A stretch of 64,000 nt of DNA from Acanthaster planci (GCF_001949145.1 NW_019091591.1:14127-78126), one strand, 5' to 3'. Shown: positions 48,601 to 58,447, numbered from the stretch's first letter. Program-made: numbers and translations. The notes: generated by a model not told the origin, from the letters alone.

Positions 48601-48924
48601 CGATGTCCAGATATGTCCAGATCCCCAATGCAACACTCTTAACTTGGCACCAGTAAAAAAAAAGGTACTTGTACGTGTCTTCATATTTGACTATGAATGT
48701 ATGAACATTTTTACTACTACTGACTAAATAAATGAAAAGGGCAAAATAAAAAAATGACTTACGCTGCCCAAATAAATCCCTGTCTTGTTCCTGGGCATGG
48801 CCCGGTGTGGCCTGGCTGGCAGACTGTTATAGGTTAGCATGATGTGGGAGTCGGCTGGTGGCAAGTCGGCACTCAGCTGAACACTCTTCATCTTGGGCGC
48901 TGTCCGGCCAGAAGTGTTGTTCAT
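33464..48924 (-). CDS. Unrecognised proline/serine-rich protein with C-terminal coiled coil, 12 coding exons
   Basis: Seen: exons 48924-48763, 47849-47745, 43710-43495, 42477-42404, 41460-41265, 40827-40727, 39762-39391, 37700-37523, 36927-36843, 36227-35814, 34667-34609 and 33601-33464 join in phase and total 2100 bp (699 residues). The N-terminal third is Pro/Arg-rich (PPLARPRGTLFRPRTP; MILRLPILRPKQQQ). The middle has two copies of an L-P-x-K-Y-K-x-K/T motif (RLPGKYKKTF and HLPDKYKRKL) and long S/T/P-rich disordered parts. The end is a charged coiled coil (HAELQRLLEEHQEIVSHIEE). There is no signal peptide, membrane segment or catalytic motif. I cannot name the family. The X-box-like promoter hints at a cilium or centrosome role, which is inference. 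The final stop overlaps a good donor (GGG|GTAAGC), so the gene might continue. An assembly gap lies in intron 1. Confidence 0.78.
34609..34667 (-). CDS. Unrecognised coiled-coil gene, coding exon 11
   Basis: Acceptor CAAACAG, donor GTGAGT, 59 bp ending in phase 0. It encodes GDSQAGTSNEDSEQLIHEWQ, the entry to the coiled coil. Confidence 0.77.
35588..35745 (+). repeat. Tandem duplication of a ~65-75-bp unit
   Basis: GGGCAATACCCTAGTTAAATACACGATCATTTAAAAGGCCCATTTGAAGTTGTGGTAC is repeated with small insertions (GTACATGATC; CGGTACATGTACACTATGATATGG). Two copies, intronic in the coiled-coil gene. Confidence 0.8.
35814..36227 (-). CDS. Unrecognised coiled-coil gene, coding exon 10
   Basis: Acceptor ACGCAAG, donor GTGGGT, enters and leaves in phase 1. 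It is a long disordered segment (NSSPQNPRHPVSSEAQPTVA, GDAPGDTQGDTQRGR) followed by a structured-looking VTIVVSVENDSGESHVVDLE and TVETEYE. Confidence 0.78.
36843..36927 (-). CDS. Unrecognised coiled-coil gene, coding exon 9
   Basis: Acceptor GCCCACAG, donor GTGAGT, ends in phase 1. It encodes DGFRVPSGTPAVSATDLHKM and GSSSSLSD. The frame is fixed by the join to the next exon. Confidence 0.75.
37523..37700 (-). CDS. Unrecognised coiled-coil gene, coding exon 8 (possible GC donor)
   Basis: The acceptor CTTCCAG gives SLPSDPPPGIEGIPPSLNSN and ends MDSEDHYAHK. No GT donor here is in phase with the next exon as placed. AAG|GCAGGC at the 37523 edge would be a GC-AG intron in phase 0. An alternative shifts both boundaries. 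Confidence 0.68.
39391..39762 (-). CDS. Unrecognised coiled-coil gene, coding exon 7 (repeated LPxKYK motif)
   Basis: Acceptor TTGACCAG, donor GTTAGT, 124 codons. It contains two similar basic motifs about 40 residues apart, LTRLPGKYKKTF and MIHLPDKYKRKL, plus PPVPAPYYYSSKG. The paired motif is the best handle for a family search. Confidence 0.78.
40727..40827 (-). CDS. Unrecognised coiled-coil gene, coding exon 6
   Basis: Acceptor TACCCAG, donor GTAGAG, 101 bp, ends in phase 2. It encodes GNLSSLQSLLPARKAAGATT and GIRTKTVATPLTI. Confidence 0.7.
40966..41140. repeat. Degenerate ACTCGACTTGAGTC palindromic repeats
   Basis: At least six words of the form GACTCGA(C/G)T(T/C)GAGTC occur within 175 bp, several self-complementary (TTGACTCGAGTCAAG). 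It lies in an intron of the coiled-coil gene. Confidence 0.7.
41265..41460 (-). CDS. Unrecognised coiled-coil gene, coding exon 5
   Basis: Acceptor ACACAG, donor GTAGGA, returns to phase 0. It encodes GVTHLEDLGLEELSLRSVST and an amphipathic stretch, IVEDIQNTNRRMVGLEECYS. Confidence 0.78.
42127..42270. mobile_element. 144-bp hAT-like MITE (CAGGGTTCCTGCA ends)
   Basis: The CAGGGTTCCTGCAC start and CTGCGAGAACCCTG end are imperfect inverted repeats, with repeated internal TCCATGACTTTTCCAGG words. This arrangement is familiar from non-autonomous hAT elements in animals. No clean 8-bp duplication is seen. Confidence 0.65.
42404..42477 (-). CDS. Unrecognised coiled-coil gene, coding exon 4
   Basis: Acceptor GATGCAG, donor GTATGG, 74 bp, ends in phase 2. 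It encodes KAKPKVKQDDSQSLTPNNDQ. Confidence 0.72.
43495..43710 (-). CDS. Unrecognised coiled-coil gene, coding exon 3
   Basis: Acceptor TACTGCAG, donor GTAAGT, 72 codons in phase 0. Both other frames meet a stop within a few codons, leaving SIRPVQLTDDPDCL through PMILRLPILRPKQQQ to FHPQPVR. Confidence 0.77.
44528..44680. repeat. 21-bp ATCGATCGATCGTT tandem repeat (left arm)
   Basis: Degenerate units of about 21 bp (CATCGATCGATCGTTCCCCTA type) give a seven-residue reading pattern, D-R-S-F-P-Y-I, but no gene. The matching array in opposite orientation is at 47080-47225. Confidence 0.85.
45416..45676 (-). pseudogene. Non-LTR retrotransposon (LINE) pol remnant
   Basis: The translated fragment contains IANAFNDYFINIGKKIASKL and SFFTPVTEADVALIISK, the A-F-N-x-Y-F-x-x-I-G segment between endonuclease and reverse transcriptase of many LINEs. 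It has no flanking intact reverse transcriptase. Confidence 0.75.
47080..47225. repeat. 21-bp GATCGATCGATGTAGGG tandem repeat (right arm)
   Basis: It is the reverse-complement counterpart of the array at 44528-44680, within the right arm of the composite inverted element. Confidence 0.85.
47745..47849 (-). CDS. Unrecognised coiled-coil gene, coding exon 2
   Basis: Acceptor TTGATAG, donor GTGAGT, 35 codons in phase 0. It encodes NSPRMYHTVPPLARPRGTLF and RPRTPTDKRRR, a basic, proline-rich segment. Confidence 0.77.
47935..48544. other. Assembly gap (610 N)
   Basis: A run of N inside intron 1 of the coiled-coil gene. The exons on either side still join in phase, but a small exon hidden here cannot be excluded. 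Confidence 0.99.
48763..48924 (-). CDS. Unrecognised coiled-coil gene, coding exon 1
   Basis: The ATG at 48924-48922 begins MNNTSGRTAPKMKSVQLSAD; the exon ends GIYLGS before GTAAGT in phase 0. The frame stays open upstream of the ATG, so a slightly longer N-terminus is possible. Confidence 0.75.
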
Positions 48925-49467
48925 AGGCCTCTGATCAGTATGCAGTGTCAGGCATCTCTCAAGACTGAGTGTGCTTTCAAACCTTAGTGTGCAGGCCTAA
49001 ACGAGGCATTGATGATCTCCTAATGGAACATAGCCATAACTACTGGGGTCACGCTCCTGGAACTCTGCTATTTCACATCCATGGTCAGCTCCCTCACTGT
49101 CCCTGGTTAATGATGTAATTTACCCCCTTTGTACACGACGTCACCCGACACTTAAATGGATTGCCAACAAGGATTGCTTCCTTCAGGAGGAGAGTGCTGG
49201 CTGGCGCATCCTGTCAGAGCATCGTCTCTTCCCGTTTCTGAGAGAAAACAGAGAAAAAAAAAGGGTGAGAAGTGCAGCAAAACCAATTACGCCGGTTGAA
49301 ATACAGCGGGACTTCTAAAGGGCAAACAGGAAACAGGTACTCCTCAGAGAATTTCAATGAGTACTGCCAGTGTCCACAGGAAACATGCAATTTATCAAGT
49401 GTCTTTTTTTCCCCCCTGAGATCCGTTTTGACTCAACACTTTGTTTTACTCCGTTTCTAAATTCATC

Positions 49468-49480
49468 GTTGCTGGGCAAC
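49468..49480. promoter_or_regulatory. X-box (RFX)-like site GTTGCTGGGCAAC
   Basis: A 13-bp near-palindrome with intact GTTGC and GCAAC half-sites lies 544 bp upstream of the first coding exon of the coiled-coil gene. RFX factors bind such half-site pairs at ciliary gene promoters. Confidence 0.4.
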
Positions 49481-50359
49481 GGGTGAGGCCAAGCAAACGA
49501 AGTGCAGGACGGGAATACCTAAATGGATAAATGCATCTATAGAGGCCCATTTTCCCAGCACTCTCACAAAAGTTGTCCTAAAATGAACTCTTGATGCCAG
49601 CCACTTCCATGTGTAAGACTCAAGGACTTGAAATCAACACCAACAATATACATGATGTACACTGTTGGACAGCTCCATAGTGAATGACACTGAAATACTG
49701 ACACCAGTAACTCATGCACAGTGAGTTTCAAAGTCCATTCGAAATTCTATACATGTACATGTACTCTACAAGCACTCACAATCTATTTCAATCTAAACTA
49801 TGCACTGCCTTTTGTGACATTACACAACAACTTGTACCAAAATTTGTAAAGAGACCAACTCTGAAAATGAACAGCAGAAATCACCCCCCCTCCCAGCTAT
49901 AACTTAGCTTCCGTTGATATTTGAAACTCTGGACCAATTCTTCTGGTGTACAGGCATGCACTATACATGTGTGATATGAACGAGTAGAGTTTAAGTGTTC
50001 AATCGTCAGAGGTTTTTCAGGCACTATCTAAGCGTGGGCCAAAGTTCAATAAGGCTGTTTACATTTATGGTGCGAATAGGAAAATACAAACAGATTGTTG
50101 GCTTTGTTTTGCTCTGAATGCATGCCATCAGTCCCTTTGTTCAAGTTTTCAATTATGCTAATACATCACTTGACCCCTACTTTTATGGACCCCCAGATGT
50201 AACATTACACGTACAACATTTTAAACTACAGAATAGACTGAGATTTCTTAAATTAAACTATATATGTACATGTTTGTGTGTGTTTAAGAATTGGATTGGA
50301 AAGGGGATGGAGAAGGAGCTTCATTTTATAAAAGCGGAGAGACTTTATATTTTACTTTA

Positions 50360-50738
50360 TAATAATAATTAATAATAATTTATTCATTTATAAAGCGCAA
50401 ATTTCATATAAATACGTTCAAATGCACTGTACAATGAAGACATTAAGCGGGGAACAATGAATACATTTAAACATGGTTGAGCTGATGGCATACAAGGGTG
50501 CCTGGGGCAGCCACCAAATGACTCACATTCACCAACATCAGTAAAAGGAGACAGTAAGAAGCAGTTACAGTTTTAGAGGTGGGAGGAAAACCCCAGAGGA
50601 ATATTCTGGGTAAAACCCATGGAGTCAGGTAGGGATTGAAAACCCAATCCACATGTGGACCGGGCCGGGAATCGAACCCAGGACAAAGAGGTGGAAGGCG
50701 AGGAAACAACTACATGTACCTTGCCAACCTGACTCCCT
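50360..50738 (-). mobile_element. tRNA-derived SINE with (TTA)n tail, Meta-type core
   Basis: On the minus strand: a tRNA-like head with B box GGGTTCGATTCCCGG (about 50680-50666), a body with CTGGGGTTTTCCTCCCACCT, and an end GCGCTTTATAAATGAATAAA followed by TTATTATTAATTATTATT. The body resembles the core shared by Meta-SINEs of many invertebrates. It is nearly full length. Confidence 0.8.
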
Positions 50739-50923
50739 CTAAGTCTTTTATTTTTTAAGCAATGACAATGAAGTACACATAGGAAGTACGTGTATTTTAC
50801 AATGACGTGCTTATTTTAAATGACTCAAGGTCTGTAAACTGAGTACATGTATGTCTATGATGAGCCAGAAATTGTCTCAAATAATAAAACCGAAACTCAG
50901 TTTCTAACAAGATGGAATATCTG

Positions 50924-50982
50924 TTAACCCTAATACTCCTCAGTCCTCCAACAGGTGAAGGATTGAGGAGGGTTAGGGTTAA
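50924..50982 (+). repeat. 59-bp TTAACCCTAA palindrome, copy 3
   Basis: Same length and loop (CCAACAGGTGA) as copy 2, with three arm mismatches. It sits about 190 bp from the SINE at 50360-50738. Confidence 0.92.
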
Positions 50983-53184
50983 TGAACCTGAAAATCTGTC
51001 AAAACTATGTAGATGGCCCTGTTGTTGAAGCTACAGGTACATTTATTATGTACAGAAAAGCAATGCTCAGTTTCAATGGGGAAACAAGGCCCTAGTCTGC
51101 AAATTTATCTTCTTTCAAAAACAGAATGCAATGGTCTGTAGACAGCACCTGTGTTTGTAACAAAAACAAATGGCAGGCATATAAATAAAATGGACATATT
51201 CTTTAAGTGATTCATTAGTTATTAAGAGGGCATTATTGACTGAGATGTACACGTACATCTCACACTGTATGTACATTGTAGGCCTACTGGCCCCAACTTG
51301 AATGTTACAGAATTCGAAAGAAATGTCAATGATGATAGGCCCCTATCTTTACTGAGTTTAAAAATGTGACATCCTTCCAATTCCACACAACTTGGGGAAT
51401 TAAATACATCATTATCATTTTTGGGGGGAGGGGTCTTATTAAAATGGCATGAATGGACAATTAAGCATGCTTACGCAACAAAGGTTATTGAAATCATCAA
51501 ACTGATGGTCAGATATTGACCAACAATGTAGCCAGCGGAAATTTGGTCTCTCCAAACAGAACTTGGAATTTGTAATTTTGTGAACTGGGCAATGTTATGG
51601 TCATACATAGAAGTATACATTGTAGTTACAGTGTATGTCAATTTTGTCCCATACATCATCAGTCTGGATAGGATTTCCAGCAAACATACACTTTGACCTG
51701 AAGGAGTGAAGTACTGCCAAAGCACAAAGTAGGCCTACAGGTACCAAAAAATTTTGCCTGTTCACTTGTTCTAGAGTTTGTTGACATGAACGGCAGACCG
51801 CAGCATTACATCCAAACTCCTTTGCCAATGTTTGCCGAGTTCAACAAAATAGACCTACTTGAGCAGGGGCATGACTTTGACCTACGGCAGCAATGGCTAT
51901 AGTCAAAATGGTATGTGACCTATGTACATGTACAAATGCTGGGCATTGTTACCATGGTAGGCACAATGAGCGTTTTTCACATTTCATGTGCGTAACTGCG
52001 TATGCTCAGATAATTTAACAGAGAGGAACAAATTCACGACAACAACATTGTGTAACATTTGGCGAATGGATACTCGCAACTGTCACTGTTGTAGACAATT
52101 TCCCCTCTAGCTTTTTTCATCGTGCAGGGGAGCTAAAATCAACATGGCGATGGAACGGGAAATTGGCATATTGATCAACTGCTTCATAATTGGTCGATCT
52201 TGCAGCATGATCTGTTGACATCTCTGCCATCAGCCAACATGGCTAATCACCTTGCCTTCCAATTACAGCTGTGGGTGACTGTGTTAGGGAAGTCATGTCT
52301 GCGATTTGTAACAAAATACAGATTGAAGTACATGTAGGCTTAGGTACAGCAATGGCAGCAGGACTGGCCACCCAACCAGTGTGGCATCATGAATCCATGA
52401 TGACACTGACGCAGATCAACCATGAAGGAATGATAAAACAGTAGGCTTACTGTCACACTGAATTTGGTCCATATTTAAACTTTCGGCCTAGTACTTATGT
52501 CTTCTATAATGACTTGATGTATCGTACATAAGCCTTAAACGTACATGTACCCATGACGTATGGAACTGTACATTGTCATAACTGTCTGACTGTCATTAGT
52601 GAGTGTAGGCTACAGAAGTTTAAAACTTCAACTAGGCCTACATGTACATCATGTAATGCAAAGACTGGCGTCCAACCTGAGCTAGGCTATGTAGGCCTCA
52701 TGTTAGGCATACATGAGGTTATAAAATGTACTGCTAAGTGCTAGGCCCAGGCGTTACTTGAAGTTGTTGTAGCCTTCGTCATCTTAGACTGACTTTATCT
52801 AGCCTAGTAGTAAATGCATGGAGGAATAAAAAATTCCTCCATGATAAATGATAGACTTTTCTTTGCGCAGCAGTTAAAAAATGTTAACTGCGCGGCCCTA
52901 TCCTATGTATCCAGATTCAACAATAACTACATATAGGCCTAGGCCTGATCATTCTGATTGATAGTGGCTCAACGTATCATCAACTAGGGCCTATGCACGT
53001 TTACATAGTTTAATGCACCCTCGCGACACTAGTAGAAGTGAGTGAATCAGGCACAGGCCACTGACGCCAAACTGACCTAACAATATCTAAAACCCTAGAA
53101 AAATAAAAATTCCTGTTTGTCTCATAATAAAAGCGAACATAAAAACTACAGCAGTAGCTCTGACTTCGCGGAACTGGTTTATTC

Positions 53185-53307
53185 AATACTTACTAAAACT
53201 TCTTTCTGCGATCAAACTCCAACTTTGGTGACTAGACTGAACGTGCATCTCAAGTATACACGAGAGCAATCTACATGGCGGCTAGTGATATGTGACGTCA
53301 TAGCAAC
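53185..53307 (-). promoter_or_regulatory. Probable promoter and non-coding first exon of the coiled-coil gene
   Basis: On the minus strand this holds GTTGCTATGACGTCAC (53307-53292), an X-box-like site overlapping a perfect TGACGTCA CRE, then GCCGCCATG (YY1-type), and about 90 bp later a GTAAGT donor at about 53184. That is a plausible short 5' UTR exon spliced to the 48.9-kb coding exon. A second, nearer candidate promoter has an X-box at 49468. Inferred from motifs only. Confidence 0.45.
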
Positions 53308-54347
53308 AAGAACGACCAAACTACTTCATAACACTTGTGCTGATTGGAGAAACCGTATCATGTGATAGTGTGGCAAAGAATTACTTTTGTCGTCTGCTCG
53401 CCGTGAAAGTTGACCTTTTCCCAGTAGGCCTGCTGTTGGGCTTGCAGTTTTGTTCGTCACGAATTGTAGGCCTACGATGACAAAGAATGTTGGTTGGTTG
53501 AAACAAAAGAGTAGACCTGAGCAGTGTCGTCCAAGGAAACTGCATAACCTTCTTTATGTAGACGCTAGTTACCACGTACCAGGCACATTATGTGGCACAT
53601 GCGTCAAGTCAGGTTTCCCTCCCCTCAAAGCTTGATATTTCGAAGATAGACAATTTCACCACAGAGTAGGAAATAGCTTACACTAAGCAGTTCACGTACA
53701 GGCCTCATATAATGGGCTTACAGAATATTCCCTCAGCAATACTTAGCGCGAGTTCGTTTTCAACAGGTGTATACGATCTTGGCGTTGTCTAATAAAATCT
53801 ACAAGTGGAGAAGAAAGCTGTGTTGTAAGCCTATGATACAAAGGGGCGGGCAATATGCCACTCAGTAATCAACAAAATGGGGGCATCTGTTTTCATATGC
53901 AATTTAACGATAGTTTTAAGGGGATAGAAGTAAAGCAATGAGAAAAAAGTTTGCTCTGAGGTTCCGTTCCGACTAGCAACCAGTTCTGAGAGAAAAAAGA
54001 ATATTTATGAAGTCATAGCATGCGACTCTGGCTGAAATTGACCGTGCTCGACCAAAACAATCGTGATCATGACTGTGACAGTTTGGGCCATACAGATCAA
54101 ACAGGCTTGAATTAGCTCTCATAACGGATGAAGAAAAGAATGTAAAGAGGGGGGAGCAATGAGCTTTACCGGTGTCTCTGAGAACTTTGTGCTGGAAAAG
54201 GCGGAAGAGCATCGACATTTCTCAGTGCAACTGCGAGTGTGCCTGCATGGCAAGAACTTCTTGTTCCGACATATACCTACGTGACGTTTATTAATAACAG
54301 GGGACTCGGGCTGCCATGATTCGCGGCTGTGGAAGATCGTTTTGAAA

Positions 54348-54689
54348 ATGACGCCGAGGTTTGCTGCAGGATGGAAGCGCGGCGGGGCAATAGCGACGAT
54401 CCTGCATGCAGATCCACCCAGCGCTAGCGTGCAGCCCTTCTTCAAGTCATCAGGTACTGACACACTGTAGCTACAGGGTGAACCAGCATTCACCAGTCAG
54501 TGTAGTTGTGATATTTTCTACTTTTTTTCAGACGATAAAGAATCGCGGAGAATTCGGAGCGAAGGTACGCTCAAAGATGGGCGTCGTCAGGTCAGAGGGG
54601 TTTCTAAGACGGGCACCGGAGCCATCCGACTTAACAGCGGTGGCATATCCAAGATCACGGGGAGAAAAAGTTCCCTTGGAGACAAGTGA
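54348..54689 (+). CDS. Tentative small two-exon gene, 87 residues
   Basis: Exon 1 (54348-54453) starts MTPRFAAGWKRGGAIATILH and ends FFKSS before a GTACTG donor in phase 1. Exon 2 (54532-54689) follows a clean polypyrimidine tract and CAG, and encodes DDKESRRIRSEGTLKDGRRQ then a basic Gly/Ser-rich tail (ISKITGRKSSLGDK) and TGA. The intron is only 78 bp. The composition is basic and coding-like and the region is GC-richer than its flanks. I recognise no family. It could be the 5' part of a longer gene or a chance join. Confidence 0.4.
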
Positions 54690-56597
54690 AAGCACCAGCA
54701 TGTTAGATACGGTACTAACACTTTTCTTTGAGGTGGGGAATTCTTCTACGGACGAAAAGAATCGTATATATGCTATTACAAATTATCCTTTTTGCCTCCC
54801 CCGATCCAAGACTTGGATACACCACTGCGTAACAGGCCTAACTTTGTTGGGTACAGTGACTGAAGTGGTAAGAACTTCAGTTCAAGAACTCTTGTTTTCG
54901 TCTGTGTCTTCGGACTCTATCGAGTGAGGTACGATGCCTTGCTTGGGTGCATTTTAAGACAAAACGAAGTTATGTGACACCGCTCAAGATTTCTAAAAAG
55001 GAAAGGTGTCAAGCAGGGTTCAGGGGGCACTTGGACCACTTACATGCACTTGGATGCCATGGAGTGGGCCAAGCTCGCGTGGAATCACTTTTTAAGCAAT
55101 CAGGACGTCCAGTTACAAGTGAAAGCCCATAGTGTAACTAGAAAATTGTTGACCACAACAAGGTCCAATTTATTCGGCGTGGATTCTGTCACGATTTCTT
55201 TAGTAAAGAATATAAATTACCCCGGTGTATTTTGCTGGACATCGTTTACTGTCTGGTGCATGCGCCGACCAGTGCCCCCATAATAAGTGGAATTTGCATG
55301 GGTCACCCCCCTTCGTCCCCTGAAAGCGATGCACTGCTTTAGATCGTTTCGGCTTTGGATAGGATGACTGAAATGGAATTGTGAATGCAATAGAGATACA
55401 TGTGTCTATGTTAAATTCATTTTACAATTTTTTTTTTTACTGTTTTAAACAGTTGTTTACTTCCTTTTTGGTTCATGTGCTAATGAGCATTTCCATATTC
55501 GCGAACAAAACTGATTTCATCCTATTGGAAGCAAGCCGTGATTTGATATTGGTTTGTAGACAAAAGGCCTACTATTTCGAAGACTTTACCGGGCTAAACT
55601 TTCTCTCCCTGGTGATCCCTCGTTGCACAAGTACAAAGCAGTAAGAGAGCAATCAAACCTTCCAAAAAAGGTTTTAATTGAGTACATTTTGGTTTACGAT
55701 TTGAACTGGAAAAGCTGTGCAATGAGCTATATCTTTCCTGGCTGACGTCATAAGAGCAGCGCCCTCAGTTGTCCAGGAAAGCATGGATAATTTTATATTT
55801 GAAAATGGATTTTTCAATGCATTTACCTCATTAACGGTGAAAATAGGTTACATACATTAAAAAGCAGTATATAGTTGCAGAACACAGTATACTGTGTTTT
55901 CGTTGCAGCCACACTTTAAAGTCGCAGCTCAGAGCGTGGAAGTGTTAAGACCGTCTATTCAGGGGTTGCATGGCAACGCCGTTTCTATACATGAACTACA
56001 TTGAAAGCAATTTTAATAACACATGGGAGTAGGGGAGAAACAAGCAAACAAACGGCCGAAGGAAAAACATAGTTGAAATTAAAATGGAATATGCACGTAA
56101 TTAAGCGTGCGCCTTTCGCGTTGCCCGAAGTTTTTTATTTACTCCCCAAATACAGATTAATTGCGTATATTTTGTTTTGTTTGTACGCTGACAAGAAATG
56201 GCGCACGGTCAATTGGTTGCCGACACGTTTCGCCACGAGTTGGACAAACAGAAGTGTCATTTTCTTTCCACTGCCATGTTGGATCATGTTTAAGGTGGCG
56301 GGCGTATACAGAGTAGGGGGACCCTCGTGCCCGGAGTAGAAACGTGAAAGAAGAATGCAACAGTTTGCACGTCAACACTTGCCGCCATGTGCCGTGCAAA
56401 TTTGAATAGCTATCAAAGCACGACAGCATGGGAAAACGAGTCTTGGTGAGCTGTCTGCCAAATAAATATTACTACCCTGAAAGGGAAGCTCTCAGTTTGG
56501 GGGAGCAATTTGTTGGGAGTATCGACGCATACTCTTCTGCAACGGGATATAAGAACTAACATCATACATCGAACATGATTCAAAACATGCTCACGGA
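54690..56597. other. Intergenic region before the fibrinogen-like genes
   Basis: No supported gene. It includes the perfect short X-box at 55965 and a YY1-type GCCGCCATG at about 56381. Confidence 0.5.
55965..55977. promoter_or_regulatory. Perfect short X-box GTTGCATGGCAAC
   Basis: Two perfect inverted RFX half-sites (GTTGC and GCAAC) are separated by ATG. It lies 621 bp upstream of the first fibrinogen-like gene and 1.3 kb past the small gene, with no ciliary gene start identified beside it. Confidence 0.35.
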
Positions 56598-58447
56598 ATG
56601 ACGGACAAAATGTGTGTCTGGTTGTTTCTTTTCATCGGACTGTGGACTCGAGTTTACGGTATTGATTCGGCAATTTTTCAAACTTTCGGTATGGTGATTA
56701 AAACTCTAATTTCCCCCAAATTTGGCTCCTGAGGAGAGAGTTTTGCTTGCGTTTTAAGGCAATTAATGCGATCTTTATGGATACCTCGCTAGCCTGTGCG
56801 ACTCCTTATCAGGAGCCTGTGTTTTTTTTCATTTCAACCACCATTTTTTTGCGAAGACATCGATGAGCTGTAATGATCCCTCCTGTTTCTGTTTAAAAAA
56901 GGGATTAGTTTGTATACCTTCGTCACAATTTCTTCTATAATCTCTGCTTACACAGCGTACAGAAGTTGCCAGGAGTGGAGACTAGCAGGCTACGAAGATG
57001 ACGGTGTGTACCGGGTTGATCCAGACGGGCCTGGAGGACTCGACAGTTTTGACGTGGAGTGCGAAATGGAGACGGGTGAGTGAATTGTGACTCCAGACTA
57101 AAGTAGAAGGAGAATATCGACAACTTAAACGGATGTTGAGATTTCGAATAAACGAGGCAATAATTTGAATTAAAATCTGTCAAGTTATATGTACCCCACT
57201 GTCAAAGAATAGAGCTTAGACTATAGTCTAATTTATTAAAGCTTAAAACACACAAGTGATTTTTAACATTATTCTAAATCCACGCGCATTTCGTAGTTTT
57301 TATATAACAACTGCAAAAATACCATAGTTTACCTTGATGTATAAAAAGCACCAAAATTATCACATTTCAGCATGAACTAAAATGTATCTAAGTTCCATTT
57401 TTACCAACACCTGTGTTATTTTGTCCAAAACCGGCTACGTTATTGTCTGCCGGTGAAAAACACACTCCAATTTCATCAGCCGAGAAAATCAAATTTGAAT
57501 TACCCGCAGTTTGCGGTCTCTTGAAAGTTTACAGCTTGTCAGTAATAACAAGCATAGAAAAATACGAATCACAAACCTCTTAATAAAAGCAGGTTATTTG
57601 TTTTGAGCAGTTTATCATTTGCGTGCTGGTGATAGGTTCTACTGTTGTGCACCACGACGAAGACGTCATGGGCTTTGAAGTGAGCCTGACAGGTGGCGGA
57701 GGTGACACTCCCAACTATGAGGACCCGGGCGCCTACCGGAAAATCCTCAACTACACTTCAGCCTCCCTTCCCCAAATTGTGGCACTGACGAACGCGTCCG
57801 ATCAGTGCTCTCAAATGCTGTCGTTCAAGTGCAGGAGAACCGAACTCTGGAACGAACTGGGGACTCAGATGACGTGGTGGGTGTCACGTGACAGGGAGAA
57901 AATGTCCAACTGGGGTGGGGCGCCGAGTAGATTTGAAGGATGCGGATGTTATGTGAACAACGGTGAGTGCTTCATTTCGACTGGCATGCACGTTGGGCAC
58001 GGGTCATAATGGCAGATTGTTTCTATTGTAATTTAACTTTGGAGAAGCGAAACGGTGACATGCTTGCCGAGACATTATCAGGCAAGTCAGCATATTATGC
58101 AAACCAAAAGGACCCACAGTCAATCAGCAAAGTCGCTTGGCAATAATTATTTTTTTCATGTTGTCCAATTCGGAATTTCATGTCCGTTTAGAACTAACCA
58201 GATTCCGTATAATACATGGCAAGATTTGGCAAACAAAATTTGTGTCGCCCTACAGGTTGTGAGAATGGGTTGAAGTGCAATTGCGACAACGACAATCCGG
58301 GGTACAGACCAACGTGGAGGTGGGACGAGGGACCGCTGACTGACATGTCCAAGTTACCCGTGACGGAGGTCCGGGTAGGAGACGTTGGCAGCCCAGATGA
58401 ACGTGCGCAGGTCTCGGTCGGGCCTCTTCGCTGCCGAGGCGTACCGG
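56598..58447 (+). CDS. Secreted CNTNAP-type fibrinogen-like domain protein, copy 1
   Basis: Exons 56598-56658, 56956-57075, 57636-57962 and 58256-58447 all join in phase 1. Exon 1 is a signal peptide (MCVWLFLFIGLWTRVYG). Exon 2 begins the fold, with the fibrinogen-like pattern C-x-E/Q-W... D-G-V-Y-R-V-D-P-D-G-x-G-G and ECEMETG. Exon 3 has VVHHDED, the Y-x-A-S-x-x-Q-x-x-A-L segment, paired cysteines and MTWWVSRDREKMSNWGGAP. Exon 4 has KCNCDNDNPGY, LPVTEVRVGDVGS and VGPLRCRG. This is the order in the fibrinogen-like module of contactin-associated proteins (WW-x-x-R, NWGG, CNCD, LPVT). No EGF, laminin-G or membrane segment is visible, so a small secreted lectin-like or adhesive protein is likely. 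The 3' end is unresolved. Confidence 0.82.

Larger units (their letters stand above)
48925..53184. other. Probable 5' intron of the coiled-coil gene
   Basis: It contains the X-box-like site at 49468, the SINE and the third 59-bp palindrome. Nothing else coding is recognised. Confidence 0.5.

Noticed and set aside
54119-54493. Minus-strand frame of 124 codons
   Set aside because: It overlaps the better-supported plus-strand two-exon model and has no splice partners or domain.
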